From: Candidatus Rifleibacteriota bacterium
GTDB taxonomy: Bacteria; Riflebacteria; Ozemobacteria; Ozemobacterales; Ozemobacteraceae
Length of the DNA stretch: 37,841 nucleotides
Direction: 5' to 3'
Assembly (NCBI GenBank): GCA_029560455.1
Contig: JAKQKW010000127.1
Span: 1-37,841, forward strand
Numbering within the stretch: position 1 is the stretch's first letter; each line of letters opens with the position of its first letter. Below, one piece after another: positions 6,756 to 13,934 of this stretch. The translations under genes were made by a program, and so were the position numbers. Under the pieces are notes generated by a model. The model was given only the letters and a program-made list of their open reading frames with translations, did no database searches and had not been told where the DNA came from.

Positions 6756-7697
6756 TCAGAAAATTTTGCGTCTGATGTGGCAATAAGGCGCCTTGCCGGT
6801 TTTACTGTAATAATTCTGGTGGTAATCTTCAGCCGGCCAGAATTTTGCGGCCGGCCTCAGACTTGTCGCAACCTGGTGTCCCATGTTTTTGAGCTGATTG
6901 ACCAACTTCTCTGCCACTGCTTTCTGCGCATCATTTGCGTAGAAAATGGCAGAAAGATACTGTTCGCCAATGTCAGGACCCTGACCATCGGTCTGCGAAA
7001 AATCATGTATCTCAAAAAACAGCTTGGCCAGAGTTTCAAAACTGGTAACTGTTTCGTCAAATTCTACTCTGATTACTTCCAGGTGCCCGGTTGTGCCTGA
7101 GCAGACGCTCCGGTAATCCGGATTCTCAAGATGCCCTCCGGCATATCCGACCTGAGTGGTTTTAACGCCTGGCGCCTGCTTCATAAGATGCTCTACTCCC
7201 CAGAAGCAACCGGCGGCAAAGATTGCCTCAGCGTTTTTTTTGCTCCCGGCAGGTATGAAATCAAGAGAAACCGAATTGACGCAATGGCGAAGATTTTTGT
7301 CGGTCAATCCCTCACCGACAAAAACATGGCCAAGATGACCATCGCAGGCGGCACAGACAATCTCGATCCGATGCCCGTCAGGGTCAGGCTTGCGTTTGAC
7401 CGCGCCGGCTATTTCGTCGTCAAAAGCAGGCCAGCCGCAACCTGAGTCGAATTTATGCTCTGAACGATAAAGTTCGGCAGCGCAGCGGCGGCAGGTATAG
7501 GTGCCTTTTTCCTTGTGCTTGAGAAACTTGCCCGTAAAAGGCATCTCGGTGCCGCGATGTATTATCACGCGCTCTTCTTCCGCGGTCAAAGGACGTTTTT
7601 CCTGCATAAGGTCACCTCCTGCAGTCTGGGCTTTTTCCTGAAAAATTAGAGAGAGTGCGAGTAGAACCGTCATTATCAGCAGAATTCTCAGCTTCAT
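6756..7697 (-). CDS. msrBA: Bifunctional peptide methionine sulfoxide reductase MsrB-MsrA, with two likely start sites
   Basis: This fusion reduces both stereoisomers of methionine sulfoxide in damaged proteins. The MsrB half (about 35-150) has four zinc cysteines (C69, C72, C115, C118), GWPAF and the catalytic RHCVNS (C139). The MsrA half (about 155-313) has the active-site GCFWGVE (C164) and GYAGG. From the ATG at 7697 (ribosome site AGGAGATG) the protein begins with a Sec-type signal peptide, MKLRILLIMTVLLALSLIFQ, ending AQTA. An in-frame ATG at 7607 (M31) follows AGGAGGTGACCTT, an even better ribosome site that overlaps the hydE stop codon. The sequence therefore predicts an exported and a cytoplasmic form from one gene. 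It lies directly downstream of hydE and overlaps it by 86 bases. Confidence 0.93.
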   Translation of the reverse strand: MKLRILLIMTVLLALSLIFQEKAQTAGGDLMQEKRPLTAEEERVIIHRGTEMPFTGKFLKHKEKGTYTCRRCAAELYRSEHKFDSGCGWPAFDDEIAGAVKRKPDPDGHRIEIVCAACDGHLGHVFVGEGLTDKNLRHCVNSVSLDFIPAGSKKNAEAIFAAGCFWGVEHLMKQAPGVKTTQVGYAGGHLENPDYRSVCSGTTGHLEVIRVEFDETVTSFETLAKLFFEIHDFSQTDGQGPDIGEQYLSAIFYANDAQKAVAEKLVNQLKNMGHQVATSLRPAAKFWPAEDYHQNYYSKTGKAPYCHIRRKIF

Positions 7698-8808
7698 GGT
7701 TCATCTCCTGTTTGCTCTTCTGGCGAAGTGCAAAATGCTTTGAATCGCCCCATTCGCCGAAACCGATGGTTTCGCCAATGGCTTCGATACGTCGCTGCAG
7801 ACAGCCACGGCACATCGAGGCGTTTTCGTCGAGGCAGGGCTTGTTTTCGTAGAGCTGATAGCTCTCACGATACTGGGTATCGGTCGTGTTCGGCATGATA
7901 ATATTCGCACCGGCCTTCAGGCCAAGCTCGCGACCATTATCCTGCAAGGCCTGCAGAGCCGTAGTCGAAGCAATGTTAACGTCGCGCAATACCAGTCTGG
8001 TAACCGCAATCATTTTCAGCCCCAGATTGAGCAGTTTGCCGGTCGGGATTTCCCACTCTTCACGGTATTTCGCCAGTGGCGTCTCGTTATGATAGATGTA
8101 AGGACCCATGCCGATCATGTCGACGTCCTGCTGCTTGAAAAACAGCACGTCTTCGGCGAGGTGGCGCAAAGTTTGCATTGGCAGCCCGATCATCACACCG
8201 GTTCCGACCTGAAAGCCAGCCCGGCGCAGGCGATCCAGGCATTCAAGTCTTGCGTCAAAATTATGGTCAGCCGGATGCAGCTGACTGTAAAGATCGCGGT
8301 TGCTGGTTTCGATGCGCAGAAGATAGCGATGCGCACCGGCTTCAAACCACCTTCGGTAAGTATCTTCAGTCTGCTCGCCGAGCGAAAGAGTAAGGCCCAG
8401 TTCGCCGTTGGTGCGTCGCTTGATTTCTTTGATTATCCGTTCCACCATGTCGACAAACTGCGGGTCAGAGCGTTCTCCAGACTGCAGTACCGCACTGCCG
8501 TATTCGGCTTCCCAGGCCCATACTGCTGACCTGATTATATCTTCTTCCGGAATCAGGAACCGGCTGGTCTTACTGTTGCTGCGCCTGATGCCACAGTAAT
8601 AACAATCTTTGCTGCAGATGTTGCTGAATTCAACGATGCCTCTGAACCAGGCCTTCCTGCCGACAAAACGTTCTTTAACGGCATAGGCTGCCGCAAACAG
8701 TCTTTCGAGATCAGACTGTTCCGAAAGGCTGAGAAGGAATTCAATTTCTTCAACCGAAAGATCGCCGCTTTGTTCAGCTTTCAACAGAGTATTATCGAGC
8801 CTGGTCAT
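7612..8808 (-). CDS. hydE: [FeFe]-hydrogenase maturation radical SAM enzyme HydE
   Basis: HydE is one of three maturases (HydE, HydF, HydG) that build the di-iron part of the H-cluster of [FeFe] hydrogenase. The 398-residue protein has the radical SAM cluster motif CSKDCYYC (C65, C69, C72) followed by GIRRSN, then LQSGERSDP, LTLSLGEQ, RYLLRIET, GVMIGLPMQT, GMGPYIYHNETPLA and GANIIMPN, all typical of HydE. A late C-x-G-C-like pair (CRGCLQ) precedes the end. The C-terminal 30 or so residues are Ser/Asn/Lys-rich and are encoded within the overlap with msrBA, so they may be a by-product of that overlap. hydF, hydG and a hydrogenase are not in the window. PylB and biotin synthase are related families, but the motif set favours HydE. 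Confidence 0.9.
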   Translation of the reverse strand: MTRLDNTLLKAEQSGDLSVEEIEFLLSLSEQSDLERLFAAAYAVKERFVGRKAWFRGIVEFSNICSKDCYYCGIRRSNSKTSRFLIPEEDIIRSAVWAWEAEYGSAVLQSGERSDPQFVDMVERIIKEIKRRTNGELGLTLSLGEQTEDTYRRWFEAGAHRYLLRIETSNRDLYSQLHPADHNFDARLECLDRLRRAGFQVGTGVMIGLPMQTLRHLAEDVLFFKQQDVDMIGMGPYIYHNETPLAKYREEWEIPTGKLLNLGLKMIAVTRLVLRDVNIASTTALQALQDNGRELGLKAGANIIMPNTTDTQYRESYQLYENKPCLDENASMCRGCLQRRIEAIGETIGFGEWGDSKHFALRQKSKQEMNHEAENSADNDGSTRTLSNFSGKSPDCRR

Positions 8809-8851
8809 TGGATTGTTTCTCGCTTCGTGAAAAAAATTGCAAACACTAAAT

Positions 8852-8879
8852 ATGATACCTTTATTGTGGCAAAAGTCAA
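8852..8879 (-). promoter_or_regulatory. Sigma-70 promoter of hydE-msrBA
   Basis: On the minus strand TTGACT (8879-8874), a 16-base spacer and TATCAT (8857-8852) lie 43 bases before the hydE start. It should drive both hydE and msrBA. Confidence 0.6.
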
Positions 8880-8961
8880 CTCAAAAATAACCGCGTTTAA
8901 CACCTTGCTAAAGCTGAAAATGAACTTATGTGGCGAACTGTGGTTCTTTGTCTCATTTTCA

Positions 8962-9054
8962 GGGGTTGAATCGACAACCCCGAATGCGGGAATCTAGCTT
9001 TAAACAAGCTTAAATCCCTGCTTTCACCCTTCGCGGACAAGCGCATGGATGACG
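8962..9054. repeat. Degenerate palindromic repeats in the hydE upstream gap
   Basis: The 631-bp gap 8809-9439 has no recognisable gene. It holds a perfect hairpin, GGGGTTG (8962-8968) with CAACCCC (8975-8981), and a segment at 9014-9054 running from ATCCCTGC to GCGCATGGATGACGC. That segment is similar to the hairpin at 20069-20108. Such short GC-rich palindromes are common dispersed intergenic repeats in bacterial genomes. Confidence 0.45.
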
Positions 9055-9149
9055 CACAAACTGACGCTCCTTAAATTCAAATGTGACAGAGGATTATTGA
9101 TAACTGCAAATCAAAAGCAGAATTGTTTGTAATAGTAGGCACGGGGAGA

Positions 9150-9214
9150 AGTCGGGATTGCTTTTTCGTAAGCTTGTGAGCGAAGCGAATCGCTGGAGAA
9201 AAAGCAACCCGACT
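9150..9214. repeat. Long imperfect inverted repeat (65 bp), function unknown
   Basis: The left arm 9150-9167 and right arm 9198-9214 form a 17-bp stem with one bulged A at 9157. The 30-base loop contains a second small hairpin, AGCGA (9179-9183) with TCGCT (9190-9194). Both arms contain a CTTTTTC/GAAAAAG block. It could be a structured RNA, a protein-binding repeat or a remnant of a small mobile element. Nothing in it marks which strand is used. Confidence 0.5.
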
Positions 9215-9387
9215 GATAGACCGGGCCGACGAACCAGTTCAACTTTGTTTCTGCAGTGATCAATAATATCGGCGCCTGTAGCTTTCCTGGCAAAAGGCAC
9301 GGGTATAATGTAATGGTTGTCTATCCCTGTAATCATTATGGGCACGTGGTTGAGTGCAATAAATTCCGGGATGGTTGAAAAAAATAA

Positions 9388-9421
9388 ACCGGGGTTGCTT
9401 CTCGATCGAAGCAACCCCGGT
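9388..9421 (-). terminator. Terminator of the first phospholipase D-family gene
   Basis: ACCGGGGTTGCTTC (9388-9401) pairs perfectly with GAAGCAACCCCGGT (9408-9421). On the minus strand it is followed by a TTTATTTTTTT stretch, so it is a strong terminator for the gene that ends at 9440. Confidence 0.88.
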
Positions 9422-9439
9422 ATTAAATCGTCGCTGAGG

Positions 9440-10939
9440 TCAGATTAGCGGTCTGAGCCACTGCAGTTTCTGCAGCATGTTCAGACGGTCGATAACTGCC
9501 TTGTCAGAATGTGATTCGGGCCCGAAGATGGTTTTGATCGAGCCGTCGCGTTCGACTTTGATCTTGTATTCATGAGAATCTTCGATATCGCGCATGATCT
9601 TGCCGGCAACCTGGTTGGCGAACGGGCGTGATTTGACTACAGCTACCACTTCAGAATTGATCTGTTCGCTTACGCAATCCATGTTGTAGGTGCCGATCAC
9701 AGCAATTTTGCGGTCAAAAACGAATACTTTTGAATGCAGTTTTGTTGAAAGCTTGTAGCCAAAGATTCGCACATTCGGCATGTCTTTGAGAATGCCTTTC
9801 CAGTCGCCGATGAACATCGCCTGGGTCAGCAGGCTGTCTGAGCTCATCGGGCTGTTGGTGTGAATGATTACCTTCACTCCGCGGTCACTGGCTCTTTTGA
9901 TTGCGGCCCGGGCTTCTTCGGTGAGAACCACATAGGGGTTCTGGATGATGATTTCTGATTCGGCAGCGTCCATCAGGCCTGAAAGGTTTTTGGTGATGTC
10001 ATTGCGCGAGCCCTGAATCGAATGTTTGTCGAGTATTCTGGTCGGGTAGGCTCTCTCACCGTTGAAGAGGCGGAACGAAGCGTAGTGCTGAATGCGTTCG
10101 TAATTTTTCAGCTCGTCGTTGTATTTCTTGAGCAGTTCATTGGTTTCTTTGCTCAGGGTCGGTGACGGAACCTTGAACAGACCGCCGCCGGTGATGTAAC
10201 GGCGCATGGTGTTGTAGGCAAGCTCAAGATCTTTGCTCATGGTATCGGCATTGCCGAAAATATCTTTGTAAATCTGGAAAGTGCCGCCGTTGCGGAATTC
10301 TTCGTCAAAAGCGAGACCGGCCTGATTGGCTACTTTAGGGCTCTGAATCAGAATATCGGTGTCGCGATAAACAGTTTTAAGATCGCGCGGGTCGACAAAA
10401 TAGTTTTTCGAAACATTGCGGCCACCGGTGATCAGGTATTCATCATCAACGATAATGATCTTGTCATGATTCGAAGCGGTAATTTTGCGCAGATCGTCAA
10501 ACAGTGCCTGCAGTTTGCGGTGAACCGGGTTGAAAACGCGAATCTGCACATTTTTGAATTTCACCATTTCCTGCAGAACATCCTGGCCGATGAATTTGCG
10601 GGTAAGACCTTTGGTGCCGCGAGCGTCGACCATAAGGCGGATTTTAACGCCTTCTTTTGCCTTTTTATAAAGCATGCCGAGCATACTCATGCCGAAGATA
10701 TCCTGTTCGACGATGAAATAAGTAACATCTATCGATTTTCTGGCGTTATCGAGAATATGCCAGCGGGCGAACCATGAATTAACGTTTTCGGGCAGAAATC
10801 TGACTTTTGCAGCCGGGTCGAAAACATTGGTCTGGATATTGTCGAAATAATTTTCGACATCGGCTTTTGCCTGTCCGGCTACGCCGATAAAAGCAACCAG
10901 AAGAACCATCAGTATCAGAAAACTACCGATTCGCTTCAT
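9440..10939 (-). CDS. Exported phospholipase D-family protein (cardiolipin synthase-like)
   Basis: The phospholipase D superfamily cleaves or transfers phosphodiester bonds using two HxKx4D motifs. Both are intact here: HDKIIIVDD (H158, K160, D165) and HSKVFVFD (H402, K404, D409), each followed by the usual Gly/Asn segment (GGRNVS, GTYNMD). The protein is 499 residues and begins with a Sec signal peptide, MKRIGSFLILMVLLVAFIGV, with likely cleavage after AKA, so the enzyme acts outside the cytoplasm. The layout resembles the ClsC/YmdC-like group, which makes cardiolipin or related lipids, but a secreted nuclease or phospholipase is also possible. The gene has its own promoter and terminator. 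A second, divergent family member lies at 20152-21756. Confidence 0.85.
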   Translation of the reverse strand: MKRIGSFLILMVLLVAFIGVAGQAKADVENYFDNIQTNVFDPAAKVRFLPENVNSWFARWHILDNARKSIDVTYFIVEQDIFGMSMLGMLYKKAKEGVKIRLMVDARGTKGLTRKFIGQDVLQEMVKFKNVQIRVFNPVHRKLQALFDDLRKITASNHDKIIIVDDEYLITGGRNVSKNYFVDPRDLKTVYRDTDILIQSPKVANQAGLAFDEEFRNGGTFQIYKDIFGNADTMSKDLELAYNTMRRYITGGGLFKVPSPTLSKETNELLKKYNDELKNYERIQHYASFRLFNGERAYPTRILDKHSIQGSRNDITKNLSGLMDAAESEIIIQNPYVVLTEEARAAIKRASDRGVKVIIHTNSPMSSDSLLTQAMFIGDWKGILKDMPNVRIFGYKLSTKLHSKVFVFDRKIAVIGTYNMDCVSEQINSEVVAVVKSRPFANQVAGKIMRDIEDSHEYKIKVERDGSIKTIFGPESHSDKAVIDRLNMLQKLQWLRPLI

Positions 10940-10971
10940 TTTTTCACCTCAGAAATGCAGATTGTACAAGA

Positions 10972-10999
10972 ATTATAATGCCAGAATTTTTAATCGCAA
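10972..10999 (-). promoter_or_regulatory. Sigma-70 promoter of the first phospholipase D-family gene
   Basis: On the minus strand TTGCGA (10999-10994), a 16-base spacer and a perfect TATAAT (10977-10972) lie 32 bases before the start codon. The ribosome site GAGGTG follows. Confidence 0.65.
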
Positions 11000-11040
11000 G
11001 GGTTTTACAAAAATAAGGTGCGGATTTTTATTTGCTCACA

Positions 11041-11069
11041 TTGCTAAAAGCCTTGTTGCTGATTATATT
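11041..11069 (+). promoter_or_regulatory. Possible promoter of the membrane protein gene at 11157
   Basis: TTGCTA (11041-11046), a 17-base spacer and TATATT (11064-11069) would start a transcript near 11076, giving an 80-base leader. The leader contains a GGGAG ribosome site and a GC-rich segment around 11120-11143. Confidence 0.4.
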
Positions 11070-11156
11070 TATATTGCTGTTCTGTGTACAAATAAAAAAT
11101 GGCATGTATGATCAAGGTTGGCCGGGTGATGTCTGCTCCCCGGGAGAGGCTTTTTT

Positions 11157-11738
11157 ATGAACGAAGACAGCTCAAGAGTCGAAAGTGATCATGTTCTTCT
11201 TCGATATAACCTTTCAGAAAACGCCGGTAAACTTCTGGTAGAGTGCCAGAAGACCGCCGACCTGATTCTTGAAATTATCCTGATGGTTTTCCTTGGTTTT
11301 CCGTTTATCCTGGGGGGGCTGAACTTTCTTTATCACTCTCTTTATGGCTTCAGCAGCAGGAGTCTATACGGAATCGGCGCGGCTTTGATGTTCGCAATCG
11401 CCGTAATGGTCCTGGCTCGTGGCCTTGCTTTGATCAGAGATGGTTTCCGTAGAATTGAGTTCTCGGTCGAAGACGGGCAGATAGTCGTTTACGGCTGCTA
11501 TATCTGCAGGGTTCTGGGTTCTCACGAAACCCTTCGATTTTTTGATACCGCCGGCTTCAGGGTTAACCGCTTTTCTTCGCGCCGCTACCCTTTGAGCAAA
11601 CCTGAAAATGTTTATGAAATCGTTCTGGTGAGACAGAACGGTGATACGGTAACGATTTTTCCATATTTCCCAGACTTAGAGGCAGCTGAAGAGACTCTTA
11701 AACGCCTTGTCAGCTACACCGGAATACCTTCTCTCTGA
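11157..11738 (+). CDS. Membrane protein of unknown function with two transmembrane helices
   Basis: The family is not recognised. The 193-residue protein has a short polar N-terminus, two hydrophobic segments (about 36-61 and 70-95), and a soluble C-terminal half. That half has alternating beta-like stretches (RIEFSVEDGQIVVYG, YEIVLVRQNGDTVTIFPYF), which may be a small PH-like domain on the cytoplasmic side; this is only a shape-based guess. The ATG follows GGGAG. It is 64 bases upstream of the HAD hydrolase on the same strand, but the HAD gene has its own -10 element, so they may not share a transcript. Confidence 0.75.
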   Translation: MNEDSSRVESDHVLLRYNLSENAGKLLVECQKTADLILEIILMVFLGFPFILGGLNFLYHSLYGFSSRSLYGIGAALMFAIAVMVLARGLALIRDGFRRIEFSVEDGQIVVYGCYICRVLGSHETLRFFDTAGFRVNRFSSRRYPLSKPENVYEIVLVRQNGDTVTIFPYFPDLEAAEETLKRLVSYTGIPSL

Positions 11739-11762
11739 AAAGCTGGTTGCCATGGATGATTA

Positions 11763-11771
11763 TGTTATAAT
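11763..11771 (+). promoter_or_regulatory. Extended -10 promoter element before the HAD gene
   Basis: TGT immediately followed by TATAAT (11766-11771) forms a perfect extended -10. No good -35 is seen at the right spacing, which extended -10 promoters tolerate. The start codon is 31 bases downstream. Confidence 0.5.
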
Positions 11772-11802
11772 CGATCCAGCTTAATCCGGAGAACATTTTG
11801 TC

Positions 11803-12468
11803 ATGCCTGTTTTTAACACCATATTCTGGGACTGGAACGGCACCCTGCTTGACGACGTCGACGAATGTATCGATATTATCAACGTCAGTCTCAGAAAACG
11901 CTCATTGAACCTTCTCGATCGCGAAGAATACCTCGAAAAATTTACCTTTCCCATTAAAAAATATTACGAAAACATTGGGTTTGATTTTACCCGCGAATCA
12001 TACGAAGCCGCTGGTCAGGAATATATCGATGCCTATGGGTCGAGAATGTTTGAGTGCAAACTACATAGTGGTGCCAGAAGCGTTCTCGATCGTTTCAGAT
12101 CAACGGGAACCAGGCAATTCGTGCTTTCTGCTCTCTACGACCAGGCGTTGCATCAATGTATCAGTCATTTCCGGCTGGATGGCTATTTTGACAAGGTGCG
12201 TGGCCTTGACAACAGTTATGCTCACAGTAAAGTCGAACTTGGCTGCAACCTCATCGCTGAATGCGGTTGTGACAAAAACAGAGCTCTGATGGTCGGCGAT
12301 ACTTTGCATGATTTCGATACTGCCGATGCTATGGGTATACCCTGCGTTCTTATCGCAGCCGGGCATAATTCAAAAAAGCGTTTGCTCGCCTGCGGTGTGC
12401 CGGTTTTTGACAGCATCGAAGAATTTGCCGGCAGCTTTGATAAATTGCCTGAGCTGCTTAAACGCTGA
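11803..12468 (+). CDS. HAD-superfamily hydrolase, phosphoglycolate phosphatase-like
   Basis: HAD hydrolases remove phosphate from small molecules through an aspartyl intermediate. The 221 residues show motif I FWDWNGTLLDD (nucleophile D10), motif II near FVLSAL (S109), motif III lysine HSK (K143), and motif IV MVGDTLHDFD (D166, D170), with a helical cap between residues 17 and about 90. This is the Gph-like subfamily. One oddity is that motif I reads DxN instead of the DxD usual for phosphatases (N12), which removes the standard acid/base aspartate. The substrate is unknown. GGAG lies 11 bases before the ATG, a little far but acceptable. Confidence 0.85.
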   Translation: MPVFNTIFWDWNGTLLDDVDECIDIINVSLRKRSLNLLDREEYLEKFTFPIKKYYENIGFDFTRESYEAAGQEYIDAYGSRMFECKLHSGARSVLDRFRSTGTRQFVLSALYDQALHQCISHFRLDGYFDKVRGLDNSYAHSKVELGCNLIAECGCDKNRALMVGDTLHDFDTADAMGIPCVLIAAGHNSKKRLLACGVPVFDSIEEFAGSFDKLPELLKR

Positions 12469-12486
12469 TTTTTTATGTGATTACCT

Positions 12487-12506
12487 GTCTGCTGATATCA
12501 GTAGAC
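12487..12506. promoter_or_regulatory. Near-perfect 20-bp palindrome after the HAD gene
   Basis: GTCTGCTGAT (12487-12496) and ATCAGTAGAC (12497-12506) are inverted copies with one mismatch. As RNA it would form an 8-bp stem with an ATAT loop, too T-poor downstream for a clear terminator. As DNA it could be an operator for the gene at 12591. Confidence 0.35.
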
Positions 12507-12590
12507 AAGTTTCATTTTGCGGTTGCTTTTTTCTGTGGTAATTTTGTTACGTTCAAGATGTTAAATCTAATGACTTAAAGGAATCTGCCC

Positions 12591-13079
12591 ATGGATATCA
12601 GTCTTAATAAAGCTGAACTCGAAAAACTCGTCGAAATCGCCATAATGGCCGAATGGGTTATGACCGCCCATGATTACGAAGAGGAAGATGGTCGTAGAGA
12701 TGATTATATCAAACTGATTCAGAAAATTTATGCCCATGCCTCTAAGAACGGCATGAAAAAAGAAATTGATTTCATGGATGACATCAAGGAATACATGCCA
12801 AACACCGACTGGGAAGACCAGACCCAGGCTGCCGAATTTATCAGAGAATACGAAGAAAAAACCTTCTGGGATGAACTGATAGAAAGACTGTCAGACCGTG
12901 ACATGAACCGCAAACTTGGTGGCAAAAAGGCCGGCAGTTTCGAAGAACATATGGCAATCTATGAAGAATTTGCGACGAAATACGGCGAGGAATTTGCCGA
13001 AAATGAGCTCGAAAACCTCGAAATAAAACAGGCAGCTAAAGCCAAACCAGCTACTGCCAGGCCTGGCAAAAAACGCTGA
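12591..13079 (+). CDS. Acidic protein of unknown function
   Basis: The family is not recognised. The 162-residue protein is rich in Glu and Asp and mostly helical in appearance, with segments such as LNKAELEKLVEIAIMAEW and AAEFIREYEEKTFWDELIE. It ends in a short basic, Ala/Pro-rich tail, KAKPATARPGKKR, which could be a flexible nucleic-acid-binding or solubilising tail. There is no signal peptide or membrane segment, so it should be cytoplasmic. AAAGGA lies 11 bases before the ATG. It is monocistronic, ending at a strong hairpin. Codon use looks like that of its neighbours. Confidence 0.8.
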   Translation: MDISLNKAELEKLVEIAIMAEWVMTAHDYEEEDGRRDDYIKLIQKIYAHASKNGMKKEIDFMDDIKEYMPNTDWEDQTQAAEFIREYEEKTFWDELIERLSDRDMNRKLGGKKAGSFEEHMAIYEEFATKYGEEFAENELENLEIKQAAKAKPATARPGKKR

Positions 13080-13094
13080 ATAATGATCATCTGA

Positions 13095-13130
13095 CACAAT
13101 AAGGCCGGGCGTCTGCCCGGCCTTATTGTG
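13095..13130. terminator. Bidirectional terminator with a 16-bp perfect stem
   Basis: CACAATAAGGCCGGGC (13095-13110) pairs perfectly with 13115-13130 around a GTCT loop. A/T-rich stem ends serve as the U tract on both strands. It abuts the stop codon of the zinc-ribbon gene at 13131 and sits 15 bases after the acidic protein gene. Confidence 0.88.
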
Positions 13131-13340
13131 TTATGAACCAACCATAAAGTCGACCACGTGGCCGACAACGCTGCTGCTGCGCTTGTAAAATTCAGTGAAG
13201 CCGCAGTTTTTGCAGGTTACCGTTGAGTATTTTTCAGTCTGAATATCGAACAGTTTCGATAAAAAACCGCCGGTAGCGCGCAATTCGCCGGTCTCAAAGG
13301 TGTTGTTTTCACATTTTAGACATTTCCATGGGGTGGCCAT
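13131..13340 (-). CDS. Small zinc-ribbon protein (COG3478-like)
   Basis: The 69-residue protein has two CxxC pairs, CLKC near the start and CKNC about 36 residues later, which would hold one zinc. The pattern WKCLKCENNTFETGEL, then TGGFLSKLFDIQTEKYSTVTCKNCGFTEFYK, matches the family annotated as zinc-ribbon nucleic-acid-binding proteins (DUF2082-like). Its real function is unknown. AGGAG precedes the ATG. It is the last gene of the minus-strand run and starts 15 bases after the dcd stop. Confidence 0.82.
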   Translation of the reverse strand: MATPWKCLKCENNTFETGELRATGGFLSKLFDIQTEKYSTVTCKNCGFTEFYKRSSSVVGHVVDFMVGS

Positions 13341-13355
13341 TTTTTTTCTCCTGAA

Positions 13356-13889
13356 TCAGCCGAGCCAGAAGTTGTCGGGAGTCTGACCCGCAAATACGCC
13401 ATGATACTGCCCTGGGTTTTCGCAACGCTGAAAGATGAACTGGCAGATCGGGGTACCAGGGATAAGTTTGAGGGGGATCGGGCCGAAATTCGATATTTCA
13501 AGAACCTGATGGTTGCTGATTCCAGGCTGCATAAATGAGGCGGAAATGTGAACCAGAAGACCGACGCGGGCAAAACGGCTGCGCCCTTCGAGCCACCCCG
13601 AAAGGCCGTTACCGAGGCTGACTTTTTCCTGGGTGATGCCAAGAACGGTTTGGCCAGGTTTTACGGTAAGGGTTTCACCATCCGGAACCACCAGCCCCTT
13701 GGTGGCAGCTTTAAAATCCATATTGTCAGTCAGGTGCAGTTCATTGGGCAGGTGTACAAAAACACGGAATGCATTGGAAAGATGCAGGTCAATGCTGGCT
13801 GGGCCGAGCATTTTCTCATCAAAAGGCTCAATTCTGATGTTGCCTTTTTTCATTTCCTGAACAATGGCTTCGCGGCCGAGAATCGTCAT
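13356..13889 (-). CDS. dcd: dCTP deaminase
   Basis: Dcd deaminates dCTP to dUTP (some members go directly to dUMP), supplying thymidylate synthesis. The 177 residues include GPASIDLHLSN (29-39), the substrate-binding EGRSRFARVG (101-110), and the catalytic region QPGISNHQVLEISN with E131. These are the hallmarks of the Dcd branch of the dUTPase-like trimeric fold. Whether it is monofunctional or also hydrolyses the triphosphate cannot be settled from sequence alone. A GGAGG site is 7 bases before the ATG. It lies 45 bases downstream of the HEAT-repeat gene and is probably in the same operon. A uracil-DNA glycosylase-like gene elsewhere in the window is functionally related but not linked. Confidence 0.92.
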   Translation of the reverse strand: MTILGREAIVQEMKKGNIRIEPFDEKMLGPASIDLHLSNAFRVFVHLPNELHLTDNMDFKAATKGLVVPDGETLTVKPGQTVLGITQEKVSLGNGLSGWLEGRSRFARVGLLVHISASFMQPGISNHQVLEISNFGPIPLKLIPGTPICQFIFQRCENPGQYHGVFAGQTPDNFWLG

Positions 13890-13934
13890 CAGTGCCTCCA
13901 GAAAAAAGAGTGGGCAGGTATTATAGCACTGATT

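Noticed and set aside
8962..8981. GGGGTTG/CAACCCC hairpin as a terminator
   Set aside because: No gene ends beside it and neither flank has a T run; it fits better as part of a dispersed repeat.
9094..9414. Minus-strand 106-codon open frame in the gap before hydE
   Set aside because: It runs through the terminator hairpin (9388-9421) and the inverted repeat at 9150-9214, has no ribosome site, and matches no family I know.
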